Shown one piece after another: positions 33,771-42,789 of a stretch of DNA of 64,000 nt; position 1 is the stretch's first letter, and every line of letters starts with the position of its first letter. The DNA is from Pseudomonas sp. G2-4. Its GTDB lineage: Bacteria > Pseudomonadota > Gammaproteobacteria > Pseudomonadales > Pseudomonadaceae. The notes below the pieces were generated by a model, which worked only from the letters and a program-made list of their open reading frames with translations, was not told the origin of the DNA and made no database searches. The DNA lies in NCBI RefSeq assembly GCF_030064125.1, contig NZ_CP125957.1:1-64000 (forward strand), written 5' to 3'. The position numbers were made by a program, and so were the translations under genes.

Positions 33771-33786
33771 CTGTATGCGCATACAG
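33771..33786. promoter_or_regulatory. LexA (SOS) box
   Basis: CTGTATGCGCATACAG is a perfect palindrome fitting CTG-TN8A-CAG. It starts 18 bp upstream of the radical SAM start codon, where LexA would overlap the promoter or early transcript. Confidence 0.88.
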
Positions 33787-33946
33787 TATTCGTTGCGTTG
33801 AATTAAGGCCAGTGCCATTCAGCAGCCCGATGGGGCCCGGCTGAATCCCGGAGCCTCGTTCACAGCGCTTTGACGTTCTCCTCACAGGCTTTTAACCGGG
33901 ACGAGCCGAAACTGGACGCTTCGAATCCCTCGTTTCCGGTCCGCTC

Positions 33947-34627
33947 ATGCCCACGCTTTCTTTGCGATCATTGCTCTGCCTGACCTTGCTCATCCTGTTT
34001 ACCGGGTCTGCGGCCCAGGCGGCTGACTTCGCCGAGGCGAGACCGGCCGATTGGGCCCAGCCGGTGGAAAAGCACTACAACCTTTACCAAATGTCACCGA
34101 CGCTTTACCGCAGCTCCTTGCCGGACGGCGGCGCCTTGCCTTTGCTGGCGAAACTCAAGATCGGCACGGTCATTACCTTTCTGCCGGACTCCGATGCGCG
34201 CTGGTTGTCCGCTCCCGGCATCGCGCAAGTGCAGTTGCCGTATCGCACCAATCATGTCGACGACAGCGACATACTCAAGGCCCTGCGCGCGGTCCAGGCT
34301 GCCGAAGCCAATGGCCCGGTGCTGATGCACTGCAAGCACGGTTCGGACCGCACCGGGCTGGTGGCGGCCATGTACCGGGTGGTGGTGCAGGGCTGGAGCA
34401 AAGAGGACGCGTTGAACGAAATGACGGAGGGCGGCTTCGGCGATAGCTATCACTTCAAGGATGGGGTTCGTTACATGATGCAGGCCGATGTTGAAAAACT
34501 TCGCGTTGCATTGGTGAACGGCGATTGCAGCACCAGTGTGTTTGCCCTTTGCTCGCTGAAAAGCTGGGTCAATTCAACCACGACGGCCCATCACCTTGAT
34601 CCTCAGCTCGCCCTTCCTGAACAATGA
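33947..34627 (+). CDS. Secreted dual-specificity/tyrosine phosphatase family protein
   Basis: 226 residues. A signal peptide (1-25, ending AAQA-AD) is followed by a cysteine-phosphatase domain with LYRSSLPDGGALPLLAKL and the P-loop HCKHGSDRTG (His128, Cys129, Arg135). Similar periplasmic proteins belong to the DUF-/Tps-like protein phosphatase group; the substrate is not known. The last 59 bp overlap the end of the convergent M3 peptidase gene, and the final 25 residues look non-conserved, so the stop may have been extended. Confidence 0.85.
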   Translation: MPTLSLRSLLCLTLLILFTGSAAQAADFAEARPADWAQPVEKHYNLYQMSPTLYRSSLPDGGALPLLAKLKIGTVITFLPDSDARWLSAPGIAQVQLPYRTNHVDDSDILKALRAVQAAEANGPVLMHCKHGSDRTGLVAAMYRVVVQGWSKEDALNEMTEGGFGDSYHFKDGVRYMMQADVEKLRVALVNGDCSTSVFALCSLKSWVNSTTTAHHLDPQLALPEQ

Positions 34628-36620
34628 CCGGTTGTGTGCCCGAGAAGGCGGCGATGGATTCGGACAACGGTCGCGAATCCCCCGGAGCGAATATTGTTTC
34701 GCGCAGCGCCCGACCTGTTGCCGGGTTGAACAACCCATCGCGCTTGAACCGCTCGAACACGCTGAGGGCCCATTCCTTCGACCAGGCGTAGGCGTAAATC
34801 CTCGCCGCATAGCCGGTCACCATATAGTCCAGGCCATTGGGCCAGCGTTCGTTCGTGTACACGGGCAGGTGCTTGGTGTGCGCATTGACCTGGTCGAACA
34901 CCTGCTGGACGGTACGCCCGTCGCCGTGGGTCCGGTGCAATTCCATATCGAATAACGCGTTGCGCAACAGCAGGGCGGTTTCCCAACTGGCCTGGGTATT
35001 GGCAAAGGTCAGCAACTGATCGGCAACCTTGTCAGGCATTGCCGCACCGGTTTGATAATGCTTCGACACGCGGATCAGGCATGGCTTGGAGAAGCACCAT
35101 TGTTCGAACAACATGCCGGCAAACTCGGACGTATCGCGGGAGAGATCGCTGATGCCGGACACCTCGCGGTACTCGGCCCGGGTCAGTACATGGTGCAGGC
35201 AATGGCCGAACTCATGAAACAGAATGCGCAACTGCAAGTGGTCGAGCACGGCCGGCTGGGCGCCCGAGCCGCGTGGCAGCCAGCCATGCAGAATCGCGAT
35301 AGGGTACCGGGGCCGGCCCTCGGCGGTGATGGAGCGGTTTCGCAGGGTGGTGGTATTGGGATAGCCGTTGCGGTTCGCATCGTCGAACGGATCGAAATAC
35401 AGGTAGCCAATGAGCTGCCCCCACTCATGGACTTCAAAGAGACGCACCTCGGGATGCCAGGTAGGAATGTCCTGACGCTCGATGAAATCCACCCCGAACA
35501 GCTCTTGGGCGATCAACAGCAACTGTGAAAACGTCGACGCCAGTGGGAACCAGGCGCTGAGTGCATGCCGGGAGGTTCCCGCTGCCTGCTGGCGAAGCTT
35601 TTCCGTCAGGTAGGGATAATCCCAAGGCTGGAGTTCGCTGTACCCATGCTGGCTGGCAAAGGCCTTGAGCTGTGCGGCGTCCTTGGCAAAAGCGCTTTGG
35701 TGAAGGGTGAGCTGGCTGCGCAAGAACGCCGTGACCTGTTCGGCCGACTCGGCTTGCTCTGGCTCGAGAGCCATCTGAGCGAAATTCCCGTAGCCGAGTA
35801 ACGTCGCGTACTGGTGCTGATCATCCAGCAATTGTTGGAGAACCTCGCCGTTGTCGAACTGGCCGGCCTGGGGGCCCTGGTCCGATGCGCGTGTGCTGTA
35901 GGCCACGTACAGCGCTTGGCGCAAAAGCCGATTGTCGGCGTAGCCCGTGACGATGCCAAACGACTCGTCGTTGAGGGGCAGTCGCCATCCCGTGTGCCCG
36001 GCCTTACGCGCCTGGCGGGCCATTTGTTGCTTGAAGGTCGACGGCAGACCGCTCAACTCGCGCTCATCGTCGAAGGTTTTGCTCCAGGCGTTATTGGCCT
36101 TGTGCAGGTTCTCCAGAAACAGCTGTTGAGCGCCTTTGATGCGGCGTTTCAAGGCGTCCAGGTCGGCCCGCGAGGGGTGTGCCAGACCGTTCTGGCGAAA
36201 TTGGCGGAGGATTTTTTCCAGGACGCGTTTGCGCGCCGGTTCGAAATGCTGGGCGATCTGGCTGTCCGCCAGGCGCTGATAAAGTTGGAACAATTGCGGA
36301 TGTTGTCTTAGCGAACGCTGGAAATCATGCAGCCGCTCGGTACAGTCCAGTGAAGCCTGTGCCCACGCGTCCCCGGTCCTGGCCGAGGCCAGAAGGTCCA
36401 GCAGGGCGTCGAAACCTTCCAGCCGCGTGTGGATTTCATCCATGGCCAGCACCAGGTCGTCCCACGTGGGAAACGACGCCTGGGTCTTGAGGATATGGGC
36501 GACCTGAGCACGGCTCTCGGCCAGGATCCGGTCGAGGGCCGGTGAGAAATGCCTGGCTTTGATCCGGGCGAAAGGGGGCAGGTCATGGGCCTGCAACAGC
36601 GGGTTGTCAGCGTGGGGCAT
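34569..36620 (-). CDS. M3 family metallopeptidase (oligopeptidase A-like paralog)
   Basis: 683 residues from the ATG at 36620 (CAGGAAGGCTTCC). The zinc site is LFHEFGHCLHH (HExxH) with the downstream glutamate in EVSGISDLSRDTSEFAGM. The N-terminal NPLLQAHDLPPFARIKARHF resembles PrlC closely. It hydrolyses short peptides in the cytoplasm. It is a diverged second copy of the prlC gene at 37011, with the YheV gene between, so an old tandem duplication is likely. Its 3' end overlaps the convergent phosphatase gene. Confidence 0.92.
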   Translation of the reverse strand: MPHADNPLLQAHDLPPFARIKARHFSPALDRILAESRAQVAHILKTQASFPTWDDLVLAMDEIHTRLEGFDALLDLLASARTGDAWAQASLDCTERLHDFQRSLRQHPQLFQLYQRLADSQIAQHFEPARKRVLEKILRQFRQNGLAHPSRADLDALKRRIKGAQQLFLENLHKANNAWSKTFDDERELSGLPSTFKQQMARQARKAGHTGWRLPLNDESFGIVTGYADNRLLRQALYVAYSTRASDQGPQAGQFDNGEVLQQLLDDQHQYATLLGYGNFAQMALEPEQAESAEQVTAFLRSQLTLHQSAFAKDAAQLKAFASQHGYSELQPWDYPYLTEKLRQQAAGTSRHALSAWFPLASTFSQLLLIAQELFGVDFIERQDIPTWHPEVRLFEVHEWGQLIGYLYFDPFDDANRNGYPNTTTLRNRSITAEGRPRYPIAILHGWLPRGSGAQPAVLDHLQLRILFHEFGHCLHHVLTRAEYREVSGISDLSRDTSEFAGMLFEQWCFSKPCLIRVSKHYQTGAAMPDKVADQLLTFANTQASWETALLLRNALFDMELHRTHGDGRTVQQVFDQVNAHTKHLPVYTNERWPNGLDYMVTGYAARIYAYAWSKEWALSVFERFKRDGLFNPATGRALRETIFAPGDSRPLSESIAAFSGTQPVIVQEGRAEDQGDGPSWLN

Positions 36621-36735
36621 GGAAGCCTTCCTGTCAGTGGACTTGATGGACAAGTCTGGGCAGGAAGGCCGTAATCCCGGCGGTATATATGTATCGATTC
36701 CGGGCCGGGCGGCCCGGAAGGTGATGCCGCAGATG

Positions 36736-37014
36736 TCAGTCGGTTTTTTTCTTCAACTTGGGGTTGGGGAAAAACTGCACCGCCTGGACCTTGGCGTCCG
36801 GCGCTTTAAGCGCCGACGTGTTCACGCGGGTGCCCAACTCCTTGGGCACCGACAGGCCTTGCTCGTTGAGGGTGTCGCTATAACCGCAGGCCACGCATTC
36901 GCGGTGAGGCACGCCGTCTTCGTTCCACATCATCAACTTGTCCGGCTCACTGCACGCCGGGCAGACCGCCCCGGCGATGAAGCGTCGTTTGGTAATCACA
37001 GGCCCCTCACTCAT
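36736..37014 (-). CDS. YheV family putative zinc ribbon protein
   Basis: 92 residues. ITKRRFIAGAVCPACSEPDK and HRECVACGYSD give two CxxC pairs for a zinc ribbon; the tail VQAVQFFPNPKLKKK is typical of YheV. The start overlaps the prlC stop (ATGA), so it is translated with prlC, an arrangement conserved in Pseudomonas. Molecular role unknown. Confidence 0.93.
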   Translation of the reverse strand: MSEGPVITKRRFIAGAVCPACSEPDKLMMWNEDGVPHRECVACGYSDTLNEQGLSVPKELGTRVNTSALKAPDAKVQAVQFFPNPKLKKKTD

Positions 37015-39062
37015 GCTGCCGCGTCCTCGGTCAGGCCGCTGTGGCGCAAGAGTGCGTCAATCGACGGCTCACGGCCACGGAAGTCGACGAACAGCACCAT
37101 CGGCTCCTGGGAGCCGCCACGGGCCAGGATCGCCTCGCGGAAGGCGCGACCGGTGTCGGCGTTGAGCACGCCGTCCTCTTCGAACTTGGAGAACGCATCG
37201 GCCGACAACACTTCCGCCCACTTGTAGCTGTAATAGCCCGCCGCGTAACCACCAGCGAAGATGTGGGCGAAGCTGTTGGGGAAGCGGTTGTAGGCCGGCG
37301 GACGCATGACCGATACCTCGTCGCGCACGCCTTCGAGCACTTGCAGCACGCTGCGGCCGTCGCCGTGGGTGGCGTGCAGCTCGAAGTCGAACAGCGAGAA
37401 CTCCAGTTGACGAACCATCATCAGGCCGGACTGAAAGTTTTTCGCCGCGAGCATTTTTTCCAGCAGGTCCTGGGGCAACGGTTCGCCGGTTTCGTAGTGA
37501 CCGGAAATCAGCGCCAGGCCTTCGGGCTCCCAGCACCAGTTCTCCATGAACTGGCTCGGCAGTTCCACGGCATCCCAGGCCACGCCGTTGATGCCGGACA
37601 CGCCGGCATGTTCGACGCGGGTCAGCAAGTGGTGCAGGCCATGGCCGAACTCGTGGAACAGGGTGGTGACTTCGTCGTGGGTCAGCAGCGCCGGCTTGCC
37701 GCTGTCGGCCGGGGTGAAGTTGCACACCAGGTTTGCGACGGGGCTTTGCAGCACACCCTCGAAGGTGCGCCGACGGTCGCGGGCGCCGTCCATCCAGGCC
37801 CCGCCACGCTTGTTGGCGCGGGCATAGAGGTCGAAGAAGAAACGACCGACGTGCTGGCCGTTCTCCTTGATTTCGAACAGGCGCACGTCCGGATGCCAGG
37901 TGTCGAAGCCTTTGAGCTCGGCAATCTCGATGCCGTAGAGGCGTTGCACGATGGCAAACAGGCCGCCCAGCACTTTGTCGATCGGGAAGTACGCACGCAG
38001 GGCTTCCTGGGCGACGCTGTAACGCTGCTGGCGCAGTTTTTCACCATAGAAGCCGCTGTCCCAGCTTTGCAGGTCGGGGCAGCCCTGTTCGGCGGCGAAG
38101 GCCTTGAGCTGTTCCAGGTCCAGGGCCGCGAACGGCTTGCTGCGCTTGGCCAGGTCGCGCAGGAAACTGAGGACCTGATCGCTGGACTCGGCCATCTTGG
38201 TCGCCAGGCTCAACTCGGCGAAGTTGGCGAAACCCAGCAACTGAGCCAGTTCCTGACGCAGGTCGAGGATCTGCTCCATGACCGGGGTGTTATCGTTCTG
38301 GCCGGCATTCGGGCCTTGGTCCGACGCGCGGGTGCAGTACGCGGCATAGACTTCTTCACGCAGGGCGCGGTCTTCGGCGTAGGTCATCACTGCGAAGTAG
38401 CTGGGGAACTCCAGGTTGATCAGCCAGCCGTCCAGTTCCTTGGCTTGGGCGGCTGCGGCCATTTGCGCCTTGGCCGAGTCGGTCAGGCCGGCGAGGGTGG
38501 CTTCTTCAGTGACGTGTTTGGTCCAGGCCTGGGTGGCGTCGAGCAATTGGTTGGAGAAGCGGCTGCCCAGCTCGGACAGTTTGCTTTGCACTTCGGCGTA
38601 GCGCTTCTGCTGCTCCGGCGGCAGGTCGATACCCGACAGGCGGAAGTCACGCAGGGAATGTTCGAGGATGGTTTTCTGCGCCACATCGAAACCGGCGGCT
38701 TCAGGGCTGTTCGCCAGGGCTTCGAAGGCCTGGAACAACTCGCGGTTCTGGCCCAGCTCGGTGGAGTAGGCACTCAACGCTGGCAGGCAGGCCTCGTAGG
38801 CCTCGCGCAGTTCCGGGCTGTTACGCACGGCGTTCAGGTGGCTCACTGGGCTCCAGGCAGCGCCCAGGCGATCATTGAGTTCGTCCATCGCCAACACCAG
38901 GCCGGCCCAGGTAGGCTGGCTGCCCTGGGTCTTGAGGATTTCAGCGATGGCGGCACGGTTGTCAGCCAGGATCTGCTCGATGGCCGGTTGCACGTGCTCG
39001 GCACGGATCGCCGAGAACGGCGGCAGGTCATAGGGTTGCAAAAGAGGGTTGTTCACGCTCAC
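37011..39062 (-). CDS. prlC: Oligopeptidase A
   Basis: 683 residues. GTG at 39062 is chosen because MSVNNPLLQPYDLPPFSAIR is the family start and CCAAGGTGTCAACC lies upstream; an ATG at 39089 is also in frame. The M3 zinc site is LFHEFGHGLHHLL with GVSGINGVAWDAVELPSQ downstream. It is a cytoplasmic metallopeptidase that degrades signal peptides and short peptides. It heads the prlC-yheV-M3 paralog series. Confidence 0.95.
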   Translation of the reverse strand: MSVNNPLLQPYDLPPFSAIRAEHVQPAIEQILADNRAAIAEILKTQGSQPTWAGLVLAMDELNDRLGAAWSPVSHLNAVRNSPELREAYEACLPALSAYSTELGQNRELFQAFEALANSPEAAGFDVAQKTILEHSLRDFRLSGIDLPPEQQKRYAEVQSKLSELGSRFSNQLLDATQAWTKHVTEEATLAGLTDSAKAQMAAAAQAKELDGWLINLEFPSYFAVMTYAEDRALREEVYAAYCTRASDQGPNAGQNDNTPVMEQILDLRQELAQLLGFANFAELSLATKMAESSDQVLSFLRDLAKRSKPFAALDLEQLKAFAAEQGCPDLQSWDSGFYGEKLRQQRYSVAQEALRAYFPIDKVLGGLFAIVQRLYGIEIAELKGFDTWHPDVRLFEIKENGQHVGRFFFDLYARANKRGGAWMDGARDRRRTFEGVLQSPVANLVCNFTPADSGKPALLTHDEVTTLFHEFGHGLHHLLTRVEHAGVSGINGVAWDAVELPSQFMENWCWEPEGLALISGHYETGEPLPQDLLEKMLAAKNFQSGLMMVRQLEFSLFDFELHATHGDGRSVLQVLEGVRDEVSVMRPPAYNRFPNSFAHIFAGGYAAGYYSYKWAEVLSADAFSKFEEDGVLNADTGRAFREAILARGGSQEPMVLFVDFRGREPSIDALLRHSGLTEDAAA

Positions 39063-39161
39063 GGTTGACACCTTGGCTGGAAGAAACATGGACCCATCTT
39101 AATTACAATCGACGCTCACCGCAGCTAGCAGCACCTATCAGTAACAAAGAGAGAGCCTATC

Positions 39162-39707
39162 GTGACCCTTCGCACGTACCAGAATTACAGCCCGCGGCTC
39201 GCCCGTGGCGCTTTTGTCGACAGCACCGCGGTGGTGATCGGCGACGTCGAAATCGGCGAAGACAGCTCCGTCTGGCCGCTGACAGTCATTCGCGGCGACA
39301 TGCACCGCATCCGCATCGGCGCCCGCACCAGCGTCCAGGACGGCTGCGTGCTGCACATCACCCACGCCGGCCCGTTCAATCCCGATGGCTTCCCGTTGCT
39401 GATCGGCGACGACGTGACCATCGCCCACAAAGTCATGCTCCATGGCTGCACCGTGGGCAGCCGGATTTTGATCGGCATGGGCAGCATCGTCATGGACGGC
39501 GCAATAGTTGAAGACGAGGTGATCATCGGCGCCGGCAGCCTCGTACCGCCGGGCAAGCGGCTGGAGAGCGGCTTTTTGTACGTGGGCAGCCCGGTGAAAC
39601 AGGTCCGGCCACTGACCGACAAGGAGCGGGCGTTTTTCACCTACAGCGCGGCGAACTACGTGAAGCTCAAGAACCTGCACCTGGCCGAAGGTTATGACCA
39701 GGCCTGA
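39162..39707 (+). CDS. Gamma-carbonic anhydrase family protein
   Basis: 181 residues with GTG start at 39162. Left-handed beta-helix hexapeptide repeats run from about residue 20 to 140 (VVIGDVEIGEDSSVWPLTVI, IRIGARTSVQDGCVLHI, LLIGDDVTIAHKVMLHGC). Histidines of the gamma-CA/YrdA zinc site are in VLHITHAG and AHKVMLHG. Trimeric and cytoplasmic by family; catalytic activity is often low in YrdA-like members. Divergent from prlC. Confidence 0.93.
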   Translation: MTLRTYQNYSPRLARGAFVDSTAVVIGDVEIGEDSSVWPLTVIRGDMHRIRIGARTSVQDGCVLHITHAGPFNPDGFPLLIGDDVTIAHKVMLHGCTVGSRILIGMGSIVMDGAIVEDEVIIGAGSLVPPGKRLESGFLYVGSPVKQVRPLTDKERAFFTYSAANYVKLKNLHLAEGYDQA

Positions 39708-39730
39708 CGAGTTCGCCTGCTACCTCATCT

Positions 39731-39817
39731 TGGAGAGGGAGCTTGCTCCCGCTTGGGCGAAGCTCTCACAAAAATGGGTCTGCTGCGCAGCCCAGCGGGA
39801 GCAAGCTCCCTCGCCAC
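39731..39817. repeat. REP pair (GCGGGAGC type)
   Basis: GAGAGGGAGCTTGCTCCCGC and GCGGGAGCAAGCTCCCTCGC face each other across a spacer with TGCTGCGCAGC. It lies between the gamma-carbonic anhydrase and HAD genes. Confidence 0.85.
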
Positions 39818-39871
39818 GGGTTTACCGAACTCCTTAAGCGAGCTGTATTACGCCACTGCCCAGGAACTGCC

Positions 39872-40522
39872 ATGCATTACCAAACCGTACTCTTCGACCT
39901 CGACGGCACCCTCACCGACCCGCGCGAGGGTATCACCCGTTCGATCCAGTTCGCCCTGGGCAAACTGGGCATCGACGAGCCCGACCTCACCCGCCTCGAA
40001 CACTTCATCGGCCCACCGCTGTTGCAAGCCTTCATGCAGTTCTACGGCTTCGACGAAGCCAAGGCCTGGGACGCGGTGAACTTCTATCGCGAACGCTTCA
40101 AGGTCACCGGGCTGTACGAAAACCGGGTCTTCGACGGCGTGATGCCGTTGCTGGAAACCCTCGGCGGCCAAGGCCGGCAGCTGTACATCGCCACCTCCAA
40201 ACCCTGGGTCTTCGCCCGGGAAATCGCCCGCCACTTCGACTTCGCCCGGCATTTCAAGGTGATCTATGGCAGTGAGCTGGACGGCACGCGGACCAACAAG
40301 GTCGAGCTGATTGCCCATTTGATGGCTGAAGAAGGCCTCGATCCGGGGAATACCTTGATGATCGGGGACCGGAAGCACGATTTGATTGGCGCTCGTAGTA
40401 ATGGCTTGGATGCGGCGGCGGTGGGGTATGGGTTTGGGAGTCATGAGGAGTTGAGTGCCGAGGGGCCGGCGTATCACTTTGAGACGTTGGAAGAGCTGCA
40501 TCAGGCCTTTGTACGGGAGTGA
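39872..40522 (+). CDS. HAD family hydrolase, phosphoglycolate-phosphatase-like
   Basis: 216 residues from the ATG at 39872. HAD motif I is FDLDGTLTDP (Asp9, Asp11), motif II IATSKPW, motif III/IV TNKVELIAHL and TLMIGDRKHDLIGARSNG. The helical C1 cap occupies residues 20-80. It resembles 5'-nucleotidase/Gph-type phosphatases (YjjG/PhnX branch); substrate unclear. REPs lie on both sides. Confidence 0.9.
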   Translation: MHYQTVLFDLDGTLTDPREGITRSIQFALGKLGIDEPDLTRLEHFIGPPLLQAFMQFYGFDEAKAWDAVNFYRERFKVTGLYENRVFDGVMPLLETLGGQGRQLYIATSKPWVFAREIARHFDFARHFKVIYGSELDGTRTNKVELIAHLMAEEGLDPGNTLMIGDRKHDLIGARSNGLDAAAVGYGFGSHEELSAEGPAYHFETLEELHQAFVRE

Positions 40523-40545
40523 TCGGCCGAGCACCGTCTGCTGTT

Positions 40546-40747
40546 CGTGGCGAGGGAGCTTGCTCCCGCTCGGCGGCGCAGCCGTCGTAGGTCGGTTGAT
40601 GCGGTGTGTCTGGAAGCATGTGGCAGGCCTTTTTGGGGCGGCTTCGCCACCCAGCGGGAGCAAGCTCCCTCGCCACAGGGGATGGTGGTGTACGCGCACG
40701 TGGTGACCACCAAAAATCCAATGTGGGAGCGAGCTTGCTCGCGATGA
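40546..40747. repeat. REP pair plus a single REP of the other type
   Basis: 40546-40677 is a GTGGCGAGGGAGC / GCTCCCTCGCCAC inverted pair with a long spacer; 40722-40747 is a single GTGGGAGCGAGCTTGCTCGC. Two REP families therefore sit side by side in the 232-bp gap. Confidence 0.8.
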
Positions 40748-40754
40748 GGCCCGT

Positions 40755-41846
40755 TCAGGCTCCGGGAGTCTTCGATTCTGCCAAGGCTTTCAAGGCTGCC
40801 TTGCGTTCATCGACCGGCAGTTTGCCGAGCCTTTCCACCGCCGCATAAAACGCCACCCAATCCCCATTCACCTGCTGGAACAACGCCGCAAACGCCGGCA
40901 CCCACTGGTCATACAAACCAAACGGCAATAACCGCGCATTGTTCAGCGGCGCATAGGCCCAGGCGTCGTAGCGCTTGTCGCCGGCCCACTGGGTATCGCG
41001 CAGTTGCCGGTAGTCAGCGCGCAGGCGGTCGAATTCCTGGGCCTTGCGCTGGCGCATTTGTTCGGCCGGCAGGGGTTGGGTGTAGAGCTGTTCCAGCCGC
41101 TGACGCGCGTCGAGGACCAGTTGGATGAATTGATCGCGCTGGCGCATCCGTTTGCCGGTATCCGGCGCCAGCCCGCGACTGGCGCGCCATTGGCGGGTGC
41201 CTTCCTGTTCGACGAAGGTGGCGAAGGACTCGTTGAATTCCGTGTCGTCCTTTACATAAAAGCGCTGGTGCGCCAGCTCATGAAAGATCAGCGTCGCCAG
41301 GCGTTCATCGCCCCAATGCATCATCGAACTCAGGATCGGGTCGTTGAACCAGCCCAGTGTCGAATAGGCCTCTACGCCGCCAATCGCCACGTCCATGCCT
41401 TTCAAGCGCTGTAGCGCGGCTTCGCCACGGGCGGCGCCCTGGGTGTAATAGCCGCGATACGCCACGCACCCGGCAATCGGGAAGCAGTGGTTTTGCGGTG
41501 CCAGGGAAAACTCCGGCGTGGCGAAGACATTCCAGACCACGAACGGCCGGCCAATGTCCGCGTACAGGCGATAGCTTTTGTTGTCTGGCAGATGCAGCTG
41601 TGCGCTGGCAAACGTTCGAGCTTCCTGTGCCTGGGCCAAGTGCTCCCGCAGCTGGGGATCGCGCGTCGGGTCGGCAATGACCCGGTCGATAGGCTCCCGA
41701 GCTTGCAGCAGGCGCAGTTGGCCGCTGGCGAGCTGGCCGTAATAGCCGACGCTTGCGCAACCGTTGAGTAACAAAAGCAGGAGGCCTGGAAACAAAATCC
41801 GGAAAACACGGTCGAGTAACCGATGGCTTGAACGCGGCCTGATCAA
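40755..41846 (-). CDS. Lipoprotein aminopeptidase (PF10023-like)
   Basis: 363 residues with TTG start at 41846 (GGTGATTCC upstream); a GTG at 41807 would place the lipobox LLNGC in a more usual position. A zinc-peptidase HELAHQ motif lies at about 189-194 with the downstream NESFATFVEQEG glutamate. MHWGDERLATLIFHELAHQR is characteristic of this proteobacterial putative aminopeptidase family. Anchored in the envelope by the lipobox cysteine (residue 30). Substrate unknown. Confidence 0.85.
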   Translation of the reverse strand: MIRPRSSHRLLDRVFRILFPGLLLLLLNGCASVGYYGQLASGQLRLLQAREPIDRVIADPTRDPQLREHLAQAQEARTFASAQLHLPDNKSYRLYADIGRPFVVWNVFATPEFSLAPQNHCFPIAGCVAYRGYYTQGAARGEAALQRLKGMDVAIGGVEAYSTLGWFNDPILSSMMHWGDERLATLIFHELAHQRFYVKDDTEFNESFATFVEQEGTRQWRASRGLAPDTGKRMRQRDQFIQLVLDARQRLEQLYTQPLPAEQMRQRKAQEFDRLRADYRQLRDTQWAGDKRYDAWAYAPLNNARLLPFGLYDQWVPAFAALFQQVNGDWVAFYAAVERLGKLPVDERKAALKALAESKTPGA

Positions 41847-41904
41847 TTGGAATCACCCTGGGAAGTCTGACCCCAAGACTATCTCGCCTGCCTGGAGCTT
41901 CGCT

Positions 41905-42318
41905 ATGCGCGTGTTGATGCTGACGAGTGGCCTGTTGCTGCTGACCGGTTGCGCCGGTCTGCCTGACCCTGATCCATCCCAAGCCTGGATCGACCTGGGG
42001 AACCATCAGGACACCGCGCTGCAAGCGCTGGAAGTCGATGACAAGACGTCCATCGACCGTCGATATTTCGAAGTGCAGCCCGGCAGCCATGAGCTGACGG
42101 TGCGTTATCAATTTGCCGTCGAGCCCGGCAACATCGGCCCGGAAGCCGAGCCGCTGTGGCGTGATTGCCGATTGAATGTGAAATTCAAGGACTTCAACGC
42201 CGGCCAGCGTTACCAGTTGCAGGCCGGTAACATCGGTTTCCGGCCGTGGGCCAAGCTGTACGATCAGCAGCGTAAAGTGGTGGGGCAGGGTACGCCGGCC
42301 GGCTGCCAGCAAAGCTGA
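41905..42318 (+). CDS. Small lipoprotein, paralog 1
   Basis: 137 residues; CCTGGAGCTTCGCT before the ATG. MRVLMLTSGLLLLTGCAG is a lipoprotein signal. The mature part has DPSQAWIDLG, RRYFEVQPGSHELTVRYQF, CRLNVKFKDFNAGQRYQLQA and WAKLYDQQRKVV, a beta-rich PEGA-like arrangement. The adjacent gene shares the same blocks, so the two arose by duplication. Function unknown. Confidence 0.8.
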   Translation: MRVLMLTSGLLLLTGCAGLPDPDPSQAWIDLGNHQDTALQALEVDDKTSIDRRYFEVQPGSHELTVRYQFAVEPGNIGPEAEPLWRDCRLNVKFKDFNAGQRYQLQAGNIGFRPWAKLYDQQRKVVGQGTPAGCQQS

Positions 42319-42357
42319 TCCGCGCTATGCTCAGAACCTGATCCGAGGGAGTTCACC

Positions 42358-42783
42358 ATGCGCCTGTATCTGCTGTTATTGGCTTTCATCTCCATGAGCG
42401 GTTGTGCAACGAGCCCACTGCCCAAGGTCGATCCGAACATGGCGTGGGTCGATTTCGCGACGCCCATGCCGGGCGGCAAGATGCTGATGGCTGAAAGCCT
42501 CGACGGCCAACGGCTGCGGGACGGACGGTTCTTCCAGGTTTCGCCAGGCAGCCATGAACTGAAAGTGCGCTTCGACTTCGAAGTCCTTGGCGGTGGTGGG
42601 CTGGGCATGCAAGCCGAGCCGCAGGAGCGCCTGTGCTACATGCTCGTGCGGTACGATCATTTCGAGGCCGGCCAGCGCTATCGACTGGAAGCCCGCAACC
42701 TGGCGTTCACCCCAAGCGCCCGGCTCTATAACGCCCAGCGCGAAATCGTGGCCGAAGATCGGCAAATCAACTGCGTTCCGTAG
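42358..42783 (+). CDS. Small lipoprotein, paralog 2
   Basis: 141 residues. MRLYLLLLAFISMSGCATSP is a lipoprotein signal. Segments DPNMAWVDF, RFFQVSPGSHELKVRFDFEV, CYMLVRYDHFEAGQRYRLEA and ARLYNAQREIV align block by block with the preceding gene. Forty bases separate the two, so they are probably one transcript. Envelope function unknown. Confidence 0.8.
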   Translation: MRLYLLLLAFISMSGCATSPLPKVDPNMAWVDFATPMPGGKMLMAESLDGQRLRDGRFFQVSPGSHELKVRFDFEVLGGGGLGMQAEPQERLCYMLVRYDHFEAGQRYRLEARNLAFTPSARLYNAQREIVAEDRQINCVP

Positions 42784-42789
42784 CGCGGC

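Noticed and set aside
37041..39068. 675-codon frame opposite prlC
   Set aside because: Antisense shadow; prlC has the intact zinc site and a conserved start.
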